Positions 19,809-27,791 of a stretch of DNA of 64,000 nt are shown piece by piece. Source of the DNA: Pelagimonas sp. (GTDB taxonomy: Bacteria > Pseudomonadota > Alphaproteobacteria > Rhodobacterales > Rhodobacteraceae); NCBI GenBank assembly GCA_025210455.1, contig JAOARQ010000044.1:1-64000 (forward strand), in the 5' to 3' direction. The translations under genes were made by a program, and so were the position numbers. The notes under the pieces are model-generated. The model had not been told where the DNA came from. It searched no databases and saw nothing but the letters and a program-made list of their open reading frames with translations. Within the stretch, counting starts at the first letter, position 1. Every line of letters starts with the position of its first letter.

Positions 19809-20177
19809 TCAACCGGCGCGTCGATTTGCAGCGCGTCGGGGGGATGCTGCACTTTGGGCCTGCAATTCTTCCATATAGGCCGTCATGATCTCGCGGGTTT
19901 GCGCGCTTTGATCAAAGCGGATCCCAACCTCACGTTCCTGAATCCAGCGTACATTGACAAACAGCAGCCCAGCCCCGGCCAGATCCAGCTGTTCAATGGT
20001 GTGCCCCGGATAGTCGCGTATGGGTTGCACCAATCGCAATCGCGCCCCTACGGTGGAAATATCAATGGTTTTACACGGTATCCGCAGGCCGGTGTCGCAG
20101 ATTGCAAGACCGGAGATCTGGAACGCTTGGCGTTCTTGCAGACGTTTATTCGTAGAAGAGGCAGCAGACTGTTTCAT
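19809..20177 (-). CDS. PilZ-domain protein
   Basis: A 122-residue protein that is essentially one PilZ domain, the cyclic-di-GMP receptor fold. The two signature elements are present: an RxxxR-like segment RLQERQAF (about residues 12-19) and DISTVGARL (about 38-46), corresponding to the D/N-x-S-x-x-G motif. Cyclic-di-GMP binding is a family inference. It is a single-gene unit on the minus strand, 100+ bases from both neighbours. Confidence 0.75.
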   Translation of the reverse strand: MKQSAASSTNKRLQERQAFQISGLAICDTGLRIPCKTIDISTVGARLRLVQPIRDYPGHTIEQLDLAGAGLLFVNVRWIQEREVGIRFDQSAQTREIMTAYMEELQAQSAASPRRAANRRAG

Positions 20178-20236
20178 GGCAACAATCTAGGCCCACAGGA
20201 ATTAATGTTCGGTTTTCCAGAAACGATCAATTGAAA

Positions 20237-20267
20237 ACAAAAGCCCCAAGACAGGGTCTCGGGGCTG
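20237..20267 (-). terminator. Rho-independent terminator for the DEAD-box helicase gene
   Basis: On the minus strand AGCCCC / GGGGCT forms a stem around a 13-base loop and is followed by TTTTG. It lies just past the stop of the helicase gene. Confidence 0.75.
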
Positions 20268-20291
20268 GTAATTTCATGAAAATTTTGCAGA

Positions 20292-21647
20292 TCAGCTGGC
20301 GCGGCGTTCTTCAAAGCTGAGCGCAATAAATTCCGGCATGTGATCCCCCATGCCGACAACGGCATTGTCATGGCCGCGTCCACGGCGATCCGATTTGCCA
20401 CGGCGTTCACTGCGATCCTGCGTGCGCGGGGTGAACTCCTGCGCGTCAGGTTTTTCAGCACGGGGTTTGCGCGCCTCTTTTTCCTTGCGCGGCTTTTCTT
20501 TTACCGGATTTTCAAGGCGCGGGATTTCCTTTTGAATCAGGGATTCAACCGCATCAAAAGCCTTTTCATCCCGAGGCACAACAATGGTAAAGGCCTTGCC
20601 AGACCGGCCTGCGCGGCCGGTGCGGCCAATGCGGTGTACATAGTCTTCGGCATGGCCCGGCACATCAAAGTTGAACACATGGCTGACCGACGGAATATCC
20701 AGACCGCGCGCCGCTACATCCGAGGCCACCAGCAGACGCACATCGCCGTCGCGGAACCCTTCGAGGGTTTTCATCCGGTGCGCCTGATCCAGATCACCGT
20801 GAATTGCAGCTGCGTTATAGCCGTATTTTTTCAGCGATTTGGCGACGATATCCACGTCAACCTTGCGGTTACAAAAGATGATCGCGTTGGAACAGCTGTC
20901 GCCTTCGGCATCAATCAAAGCGCGCAGCACTTTGCGTTTCTCTGACCCTTCGCGGTCTTTGCGCGAGGCTTTGAACACCACGGCGCCCTGTTCGATGGTC
21001 TCAGAGGCAGTCGCCTGACGGGCCACTTCGATGCGGGCCGGGGCCGACAGGAAGGTATTGGTGATGCGCTCAATTTCGGGGGCCATGGTGGCCGAGAAAA
21101 ACAGCGTCTGGCGGGTAAAGGGCACAAGGCCAAAGATGCGTTCGATATCGGGGATAAAGCCCATGTCGAGCATCCGGTCGGCTTCGTCGACCACCATGAT
21201 CTGCACACCGGTCAGCAGCAGCTTGCCACGTTCGAAATGATCCAACAGGCGGCCCGGGGTGGCGATCAGCACATCGACACCTTTGTCGATCAGCGCCTCT
21301 TGTTCCTTAAAGGACACACCACCGATCAGCAGCGCCTTGGACAGTTTCACATGTTTTGCATAGGTGTCGAAGTTTTCCGCCACCTGCGCCGCAAGTTCCC
21401 GTGTCGGACACAGCACAAGCGAACGCGGCATGCGGGCGCGGGCGCGGCCACGGGCCAGCATGGAAATCATCGGCAGGGTAAAGCTGGCGGTTTTGCCTGT
21501 GCCTGTCTGAGCGATCCCCAGCACATCCTTGCCAGACAGCGCCTCGGGAATGGCCCCGGCCTGAATCGGCGTGGGTGTCTCATAGCCAGCCTCATCGACG
21601 GCTTTGAGAACTTTGGGGTTCAGGTTCAGGTCAGAAAATTTTGTCAT
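20292..21647 (-). CDS. DEAD-box ATP-dependent RNA helicase (RhlE-like)
   Basis: Remodels RNA in ribosome assembly or mRNA turnover. It has 451 residues from ATG 21647, where the protein begins MTKFSDLNLNPKVLKAV with the Q-motif region; the ORF runs 42 codons further upstream without homology. Motifs: TPIQ (Q motif), AQTGTGKT (I), PTRELAAQ (Ia), ATPGRLLD (Ib), VDEADRMLD (II), SAT (III) and HRIGRTGRAGR (VI). The C-terminal 80 residues are a basic, Arg/Lys-rich tail typical of the RhlE group. Confidence 0.92.
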   Translation of the reverse strand: MTKFSDLNLNPKVLKAVDEAGYETPTPIQAGAIPEALSGKDVLGIAQTGTGKTASFTLPMISMLARGRARARMPRSLVLCPTRELAAQVAENFDTYAKHVKLSKALLIGGVSFKEQEALIDKGVDVLIATPGRLLDHFERGKLLLTGVQIMVVDEADRMLDMGFIPDIERIFGLVPFTRQTLFFSATMAPEIERITNTFLSAPARIEVARQATASETIEQGAVVFKASRKDREGSEKRKVLRALIDAEGDSCSNAIIFCNRKVDVDIVAKSLKKYGYNAAAIHGDLDQAHRMKTLEGFRDGDVRLLVASDVAARGLDIPSVSHVFNFDVPGHAEDYVHRIGRTGRAGRSGKAFTIVVPRDEKAFDAVESLIQKEIPRLENPVKEKPRKEKEARKPRAEKPDAQEFTPRTQDRSERRGKSDRRGRGHDNAVVGMGDHMPEFIALSFEERRAS

Positions 21648-21841
21648 ACGTATCCGATCGAAGCGGACACTGTCGCGGCCCGCGCGTCTGAAATGGGAGA
21701 GGACCCGGGTGGTCCGGCTTGGCAGCGTTTCTCCTCGTGCGGTTTCCTTACGGAATCGTGAGCTGAAGGTCAATCATGCGCTGCGCGGGGCGTGGCTTTC
21801 ATGTGACTCATTGCGGGGTTTTGGGCGACAATCCCCCTATT

Positions 21842-22786
21842 TCAGCCGCATTGAACACCTGGGAAGTGTTTTTCGCGCAGATCATCCAGCGGCAGCACAT
21901 GGCTGCGCAACAGGCCATGGGTCTGTAAACGGGCCCGCAGATCGGGGGTGGCGGTGCAAACCTCGTCAAACATCAGCCGCAGGGCCGCTTCGCCGCCCTC
22001 GGCTTCGATCATGTTAAAAAGATCATGCAGGTTCACGGCCCCCTCTGATCGCACCTGCGGTTGCAGCTCGGCGCGGTAAGACCCGCGTTCCAGGCGAAAG
22101 CGATAGGCGCGCAGAAAGTGATCCCAATCGGCGGCATGGAAATGCGCCAGTTCGATTTCAGTCAGATGAACCTGACCGGGATTGCTGTCGCCTTTAAGCC
22201 GAACGTTATGGATGCGCGGTTGCAGCCCCTTGGTACCCGCGCGAAAAAAGAGCTTGCCGGCCACATGGGACAGAAAACCGCCGGACAGGTGCTGGCCCCA
22301 TGTGGGAAAGCATTGGGCAGCGGCCTCTTGGCGGTCGGTCTGGCCCAGATGGAACGCTTTGAAATAGGTTTCAGGCTGGGGTTGCGGATTGGCGAGGGCC
22401 TCAATCGGACGGACCCGCGCGCACAGGCAGGTTTCGGGCAGCTCTGACAGGATCTGCGCAATCGGACGCGCGGGCAGCAGAAATTCATCCACATCAATAT
22501 GCGCCAGCCAGTCCACCTCTTGGCGGCGATTGTTGGCATGACGGGCATTTGTGGTTTGCCGCACCTGATGCATCTCGGGGCGGCCTTTGCGTTTTTCCCA
22601 ATAGGCGGCATCGGTGATCTGCGCCTTGATCTTGGGATGCGCCTGCAAAATGGTTTGTGTCTGCGGCGCGTCTTCATCCAGATAAATATAAAGCCGGTGC
22701 GCCCCCTGTTCCAAATGCCAGGCGGCAAAATTCAGAATCTCACGCAACGGCGACTTGATGGTGGAAACGGTGCCCCATTTTGTCAT
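21842..22786 (-). CDS. Glycosyltransferase family 2-like protein (second of tandem pair)
   Basis: A 314-residue glycosyltransferase-like protein. The nucleotide-sugar site is visible as [13 protein letters not shown] (about residues 91-103), with an acidic DxD. The N-terminus WGTVSTIKSPLREILNFAAWHL is shared with the upstream paralogue, as are TWGQHLSGGFLSHVAGKLFFR and ELAHFHAADWDHF. It has the look of the Glyco_tranf_2_4 group found beside polysaccharide genes; donor and acceptor are unknown. The start overlaps the end of the upstream gene by 4 bases on the minus strand, so they are co-translated. Confidence 0.8.
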   Translation of the reverse strand: MTKWGTVSTIKSPLREILNFAAWHLEQGAHRLYIYLDEDAPQTQTILQAHPKIKAQITDAAYWEKRKGRPEMHQVRQTTNARHANNRRQEVDWLAHIDVDEFLLPARPIAQILSELPETCLCARVRPIEALANPQPQPETYFKAFHLGQTDRQEAAAQCFPTWGQHLSGGFLSHVAGKLFFRAGTKGLQPRIHNVRLKGDSNPGQVHLTEIELAHFHAADWDHFLRAYRFRLERGSYRAELQPQVRSEGAVNLHDLFNMIEAEGGEAALRLMFDEVCTATPDLRARLQTHGLLRSHVLPLDDLREKHFPGVQCG

Positions 22787-24534
22787 GGCATTTGTCCAAA
22801 CACGCGCGACACGGCCCCGTCAAAATCAAAGCGATGGCGCAGCAGCATCCCGCGCTGATCCAGTGCCTGACGCAGTTCCGGCGTATCGGCGCAGACCTCG
22901 TGGAAAAAGGTCTTTAGCCCCTCGTCGCCTTCTTCTTCGGCAAGAAACTGGAACAGTTTCGACTGTCCCATTTCCGGGCGCTCAGAGACACGGCTGTACG
23001 ATCCCTGTCGGCGACGAAACTCTAGATGGGTGCGAAAGTGATCCCAGCTGGGTGCGTGGAAATGCGCCAGATAGAGCCCGGCGGGTTTGACCGTATTGGT
23101 CACATCCTGACCGTGGTATTTCAGCGCGTGAATGCCCATCCGCGTGTCTGGAATGCCTGCGCGGGCAAAGATCTTCCCGGCGGTGTGCGACAGGAACCCC
23201 CCATGCAGATGCAGCCCGAAGGTGGGATAGATTTCCTGCAACTGCGCCTTGGGCACCTTGGCCTGCGCGTGGGATAGTTTCAGATGTTGCACCGGGCCAG
23301 TTTCCGGGGCCAGCGCTTCGGCAGGGGGAATGCGCACCATGCAGGTATGTGGGGCGATCCGGGCAAGGGCCTGATCAAGGGGCGTCTCGCTGATCAGGAA
23401 CTCATCCACATCAATATGGCCCAGCCAGTGCAGATCCGGCCCCACGGCTTGCAGTGTGCGGGTGGCGTTGAACGCCTGCCGCTGCTGATGGGCGGCCATG
23501 CGGTCGCGGCGTTGCGCCCGCCAATAGGTCTCATCACATTGGGTGACGGTGATTTTGGGGTGGCGGGCCAGAAACGCGGCGGTGTCTGCATCCGGCTCAT
23601 CCAGAAAGATATGCAGCGCATCCGCCCCCATTTCGATATGATGCGCCGCAAAGCGGGCGATCTGGTGCAGGGGGGCCTTGATCGTCGACACAAGCCCCCA
23701 GCGCAGGGTCTCAGCCGTCAGATCAGCATGATGCGCCGGGGCCGGGGTGGCATTGCTGGGGCTGGTTGTGCGGGGGGCGGCTTTGGCTTCTTTCTGGCGC
23801 AGTTTGCGTTTTCGCATGATGCGCAGCCGTCGAAACAGGGTGGTGTCATCATGGATCATGAGATCCAGCAGATGATGCGCCAGCGGGGCGATAACAGGAT
23901 CCTGTTCCGCTTCCTGCCAGAGCCGCCCGATCAGGTTCACATCCAGCCCGCCATTGCTCAGGGAATAGGCATCCATCTGCAACGGCAGCTTGCTGTTGAC
24001 TTTCTCCAGCGTGAAAGGCCTTTCCGGTGAGCGCCCGGAATAAAGCCGCTCGCTTTCATAAAGCTTCATCATCCCGAGTAGCGCGGTCATGGCCAGACCG
24101 GTTGAGCGCTGCACCGGCGTCAGCCCGTGATCCCCAAATGTCGTGACCGCTGAAACCAGCCAGCGCGCATCCAGATGGTGCAGCAGATGCGTGCCATGCT
24201 CAGCCCAGAGCCGGTGAAACAGGGCGGGGGCATGGTCGGGAAAGTCGCGCTTGCGCAGATGGGCGATCAACAGACCATTCAGAAACACCAGCTCTGACAG
24301 GCCCTGCAGTTCTTCGCGCAGGGCAAAACACTTGCGCTGAAACGAAGACCGAAAGGGCGGGCGATAGCGCGCGTCATCTTGGGGATTGGCGACCAGCCTG
24401 TGTTCCAGCGCGGCAAGATCAACGTCAGGCGCGGGGAGGGCTTCGCCGGGCGCGTAGGAAAAACCATCCCTGCGCCCTTCGTATTGCGATAGAATGGCGT
24501 CGATACCGCCGGGATAGGTGGGTGTTCTGCTCAT
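22783..24534 (-). CDS. Two-domain glycosyltransferase (first of tandem pair)
   Basis: A 583-residue protein from ATG 24534 ([10 protein letters not shown]). Residues about 1-300 form a helical region with no family I recognise, ending in a basic stretch ([10 protein letters not shown]). Residues about 315-583 are a glycosyltransferase domain homologous to the whole of the next gene, sharing [25 protein letters not shown] and the [15 protein letters not shown] and [12 protein letters not shown] blocks. The ORF is open further upstream into tgt, but that part is unlikely. It is divergent from tgt with an 84-bp gap. Confidence 0.78.
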   Translation of the reverse strand: MSRTPTYPGGIDAILSQYEGRRDGFSYAPGEALPAPDVDLAALEHRLVANPQDDARYRPPFRSSFQRKCFALREELQGLSELVFLNGLLIAHLRKRDFPDHAPALFHRLWAEHGTHLLHHLDARWLVSAVTTFGDHGLTPVQRSTGLAMTALLGMMKLYESERLYSGRSPERPFTLEKVNSKLPLQMDAYSLSNGGLDVNLIGRLWQEAEQDPVIAPLAHHLLDLMIHDDTTLFRRLRIMRKRKLRQKEAKAAPRTTSPSNATPAPAHHADLTAETLRWGLVSTIKAPLHQIARFAAHHIEMGADALHIFLDEPDADTAAFLARHPKITVTQCDETYWRAQRRDRMAAHQQRQAFNATRTLQAVGPDLHWLGHIDVDEFLISETPLDQALARIAPHTCMVRIPPAEALAPETGPVQHLKLSHAQAKVPKAQLQEIYPTFGLHLHGGFLSHTAGKIFARAGIPDTRMGIHALKYHGQDVTNTVKPAGLYLAHFHAPSWDHFRTHLEFRRRQGSYSRVSERPEMGQSKLFQFLAEEEGDEGLKTFFHEVCADTPELRQALDQRGMLLRHRFDFDGAVSRVFGQMP

Positions 24535-24618
24535 GGTGGTAAAGTGGCGCTTTGCTGCCCGCAGAGCAAGGGGAGAAAAGGGCTTCACAAAGCGGGGGTC
24601 TTGGGGCAAAGGGGCGCT

Positions 24619-25746
24619 ATGGCTTTGACATCTTTTGAACTGAAGGCCCGCGATGGGCGGGCGCGTACCGGGGTTATCAAAACTCCTCGTGGGGATATTC
24701 GCACACCGGCCTTTATGCCAGTGGGCACGGCGGCGACCGTCAAGGGCATGATGCCCGAAAGCGTGCGCGACACCGGCGCGGATATCCTGTTGGGCAATAC
24801 ATATCACCTGATGCTGCGCCCCGGCGCGGAACGGATTGCCAAACTGGGCGGGCTGCATAAGTTCATGAACTGGGAACGCCCGATCCTTACGGACTCCGGC
24901 GGCTTTCAGGTCATGAGCCTGTCCGATCTGCGCAAGCTGACCGAAGAGGGCGTGACCTTCAAATCGCATTTTGATGGCTCCAAACACATGCTGTCACCAG
25001 AACGCTCAATGGAGATCCAAAAGCTACTGGGGTCGGATATTGTCATGTGTTTTGATGAATGCCCGGCGCTTCCGGCTTCAAAAGATCGCATTAATGAAAG
25101 TATGCAGCTGTCGATGCGATGGGCGCAGCGGTCGCGGGATGCCTTTGGGGATCGTCCGGGGCATATGTTGTTTGGCATCCAGCAGGGCGGTCTTGAACAG
25201 GATCTGCGCGAGGAAAGCGCGCAAGCGCTGAGGAGCATTGGCTTTGATGGCTATGCCATTGGCGGTCTTGCGGTGGGCGAAGGGCAAGAGGCCATGTTTG
25301 GCTGTCTTGATTTCGCACCCGGGATGCTGCCAGAGGATCAGCCGCGTTATCTGATGGGGGTTGGCAAGCCGGACGATATCGTTGGCGCGGTCAAGCGCGG
25401 CGTGGACATGATGGATTGCGTTTTGCCCTCGCGCTCGGGGCGCACGGGACAGGCCTGGACGCCGCGCGGGCAGGTCAATATCAAGAACGCCCGCCACGCC
25501 GATGATCCGCGTCCGCTGGATGAAAACTGCAGCTGTCCTGCCTGCCGCAACTACAGCCGGGCCTATCTGCATCACGTGTTCCGCTCAAACGAGATGATTT
25601 CCGGGATGCTGCTGACCTGGCACAATCTGCATTATTATCAGCAACTGATGCAGGAGATGCGCGACGCTATTTCTGAAGGGCGTTTCGACGCCTGGGAAGC
25701 CGCCTTCCATGCCAAACGCGCTGAAGGGGATATTGAGCCTATCTAG
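24619..25746 (+). CDS. tgt: Queuine tRNA-ribosyltransferase
   Basis: Exchanges guanine 34 of GUN-anticodon tRNAs for the queuosine precursor base. It has 375 residues from ATG 24619, with AAAGGGG just upstream. Motifs: TPAFMPVGT, the substrate-binding [12 protein letters not shown] with Asp92, the nucleophile region [15 protein letters not shown], and the zinc site [16 protein letters not shown]. It lies between glycosyltransferase genes on the opposite strand. Its last 8 bases overlap the end of the convergent epimerase gene. Confidence 0.96.
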   Translation: MALTSFELKARDGRARTGVIKTPRGDIRTPAFMPVGTAATVKGMMPESVRDTGADILLGNTYHLMLRPGAERIAKLGGLHKFMNWERPILTDSGGFQVMSLSDLRKLTEEGVTFKSHFDGSKHMLSPERSMEIQKLLGSDIVMCFDECPALPASKDRINESMQLSMRWAQRSRDAFGDRPGHMLFGIQQGGLEQDLREESAQALRSIGFDGYAIGGLAVGEGQEAMFGCLDFAPGMLPEDQPRYLMGVGKPDDIVGAVKRGVDMMDCVLPSRSGRTGQAWTPRGQVNIKNARHADDPRPLDENCSCPACRNYSRAYLHHVFRSNEMISGMLLTWHNLHYYQQLMQEMRDAISEGRFDAWEAAFHAKRAEGDIEPI

Positions 25747-26572
25747 GCTCTACCGTGGCCAGAAGCTGCGGCAGATCCCGTCGCAGCTTTTCCCATCCCC
25801 CCGGTTGCCAACCCAAAGCCTGCAATCGGGTGCAGATCAGCGGATTGATGGGGCGGTCGCTTTCTTCAGGTATCGCATGAGGTGTTACTGACAAGTATAT
25901 GACTTCATTTAACAAGTCTCGTCTGTCAATCACTAGGTCAGAGGCGTGGGCTGCGCCTGTTTCCCCCCCTGACAGCAGCAGTTGACAGGCGGCTGCAAGG
26001 TCGTCGCCATGCACCTCTGTACCGCGTCTGGTTGGGATTTTGACGCCTGACAAAAAGTCAGCAAACAGTGCTTCCCATTTATGCCCAACCCCCGGTCCAT
26101 AGACACCCGTGGCGCGCAAAGCGATGCCTGTCAGAGGCAGGGAAAACAGATGGGTTTCAGCCGTGATCTTGGCCTGCCCATAAAGCGATTTTGCGCGGGG
26201 CGGAAGGTCTTCTGTCAGGGGGGTATCATCAGGATAGCCATCAAATACCGCGCGGGACGACAGGAAAATCACTCGGGGCACGGTGGCCTGCGCTGCGGCG
26301 TCGAAAAGGCGCTTGCTGCCGTCCAGATTCAGCCGCAAGAACCCCTCAGGGTCGTCCCCTTCGCCACCGCGATATTTCCCCGGCACATGGGAAAAGGCGG
26401 CATGAACCAGCGCATCAAACCCACGTAAATCCGGCGCAGCCCCACCCAGATCCCATGGGATATGTGGATAGCCCGCAACTGGGGTGCGCCCAAGTGTGGT
26501 GATCTGGCCTGTCAGCCCGCGCAGCAAAAACCGCCCGACCTGTCCGGTTGCGCCTGTCAGTGCGATCTTCAT
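25739..26572 (-). CDS. NAD-dependent epimerase/dehydratase family protein
   Basis: A 277-residue extended-SDR protein. The N-terminal nucleotide-binding motif [14 protein letters not shown] (residues 6-19) and the active-site YGQAK motif (in [12 protein letters not shown]) are intact. The C-terminal substrate half is short. The substrate is probably a nucleotide sugar, given the neighbouring glycosyltransferases, but that is inference. It overlaps the upstream GT8 gene by 4 bases (ATGA-type coupling), so the two form an operon. It converges on tgt with an 8-base overlap. Confidence 0.82.
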   Translation of the reverse strand: MKIALTGATGQVGRFLLRGLTGQITTLGRTPVAGYPHIPWDLGGAAPDLRGFDALVHAAFSHVPGKYRGGEGDDPEGFLRLNLDGSKRLFDAAAQATVPRVIFLSSRAVFDGYPDDTPLTEDLPPRAKSLYGQAKITAETHLFSLPLTGIALRATGVYGPGVGHKWEALFADFLSGVKIPTRRGTEVHGDDLAAACQLLLSGGETGAAHASDLVIDRRDLLNEVIYLSVTPHAIPEESDRPINPLICTRLQALGWQPGGWEKLRRDLPQLLATVEPR

Positions 26573-27441
26573 GCGGCTTTGGGCAGTTGGGACAAGTCAG
26601 GCACATCGCCATTGGCATAGGCGTGCCACAGATCAATCAGCGGGCGCAGGGCATCTGCTTTGCCGTGATCTGCCTGCCAGGGTTTTTCATACTGATAGTG
26701 CACAATCTTGATGCTGGCCCAGTCCCAAAGGGCGGGCAGATTTATCCAGCAATATTGCAGCATATTGTAAGAGACGGGCAGCCCATGCCAATCGGGAAAG
26801 AAGTCCTGCAAAAAGGTCTGATCGGTGCGCTTCCAGAACGCGCCGGGCTGATCCAGATGGTCTAACATCTGATCAAACAGGGCCTGATCCGGCTGGGCCA
26901 CGAACACGCCGGAATTCATGCGGTGAAAGTCGGCAAGGCTTTCATAGACATTGGGCGCGGCGCAAAAACCGGGATAGCCAAACAGGCGGTCGATGTTTTG
27001 CAGCACCAGCGTATCGGCATCCAGAAAGACGCAGGCCTGATAATCCAGCTGCCAGAGGCGGAGTTTGATGAAATTATCTAAAGGTGTGTGAAAACTGGGT
27101 TTGCTGCCTTTGGTAAAGGGCGCGCGCCCATGCAGGGTCTTGCGCGCGTGGGCGGTGTTGAACCCTTCGGATAGCGGCAAAAGATCGGTTTCAATCAGGC
27201 GCAGATCCATGGCGCGCAGGGGGGCGAGGGCACTGTCAGGCACAGCGGAGGTATAAAGAACCACGCAATCCGCCTGTGTGCCGGTCTGGCCAAGCGATTG
27301 CATCAGAACCCGCGCGCCCAGAGCAAAATCCGCATTGGTGACCAGCGTGACGAAAGCATATGTGCTGCGGGCCGGGCGATTGGCGCTCAGCCCGCGGGCA
27401 GCCAGACAATCAGGAATGGGGGGAGGCGTGGTGACGTTCAT
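26569..27441 (-). CDS. Glycosyltransferase family 8 protein
   Basis: A 290-residue retaining glycosyltransferase of the GT8/glycogenin type. It has the N-terminal TYAFVTLVTNADFALGARVL strand-helix, the metal-binding FLDADTLVLQNID motif (DxD), the MNSGVFVAQPD segment, and a late HYQYEKPW histidine motif that binds the donor phosphate. Such enzymes use UDP-glucose or UDP-galactose; the acceptor is unknown. It is first in a two-gene minus-strand operon with the epimerase. Confidence 0.85.
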   Translation of the reverse strand: MNVTTPPPIPDCLAARGLSANRPARSTYAFVTLVTNADFALGARVLMQSLGQTGTQADCVVLYTSAVPDSALAPLRAMDLRLIETDLLPLSEGFNTAHARKTLHGRAPFTKGSKPSFHTPLDNFIKLRLWQLDYQACVFLDADTLVLQNIDRLFGYPGFCAAPNVYESLADFHRMNSGVFVAQPDQALFDQMLDHLDQPGAFWKRTDQTFLQDFFPDWHGLPVSYNMLQYCWINLPALWDWASIKIVHYQYEKPWQADHGKADALRPLIDLWHAYANGDVPDLSQLPKAA

Positions 27442-27679
27442 GATGCCCTCATCCGTAAACTGCCCCAGCGCTACGGGATTCGGTGCAGGCTGTAAAATGA
27501 AGCTTTTTCAACACTGCGGAACCTGTCCAATCCGGGCGCAAATCCGCCAAAAAGCCTGTGAAAACCAGCGCCATGCCGCAATGCTGAGGCAAAAGTTGAT
27601 ATTTCCTGTGCAAGGGAAAGGAAAACGCCCCTTGCACCCCCCAGTTAGCTTGGTCATTCTACCTGTTAGCCGTGGGGCG

Positions 27680-27708
27680 CTTGAAAACAGGCAGGCTATT
27701 TCCCACGT
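27680..27708 (+). promoter_or_regulatory. Candidate sigma-32 (heat-shock) promoter for lon
   Basis: CTTGAAA at 27680-27686, a 14-base spacer, and TCCCACGT at 27701-27708 resemble the RpoH promoter form (CTTGAA, 13-15 bases, CCCCATNT). The rest of the gap from 27442 to 27679 shows nothing I can name. Confidence 0.5.
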
Positions 27709-27726
27709 TAAACTTTCGTGAACAGG

Positions 27727-27782
27727 AGATGATCCTGCGCTGCCGCAGATGTGGGGCCTGATCATCTTGCTAAGATCAAGGA
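27727..27782 (+). promoter_or_regulatory. Structured 5' leader of lon over the ribosome-binding site
   Basis: An 8-bp inverted repeat AGATGATC (27727-27734) / GATCATCT (27760-27767) encloses a hairpin CTGCG-ctgc-CGCAG (27735-27748). Immediately after it, CTTG (27766-27769) can pair with CAAG (27777-27780), which overlaps the Shine-Dalgarno AAGGA (27778-27782). The layout would allow thermosensitive or conformational control of translation; this is inference. Confidence 0.4.
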
Positions 27783-27791
27783 AACACGAGC

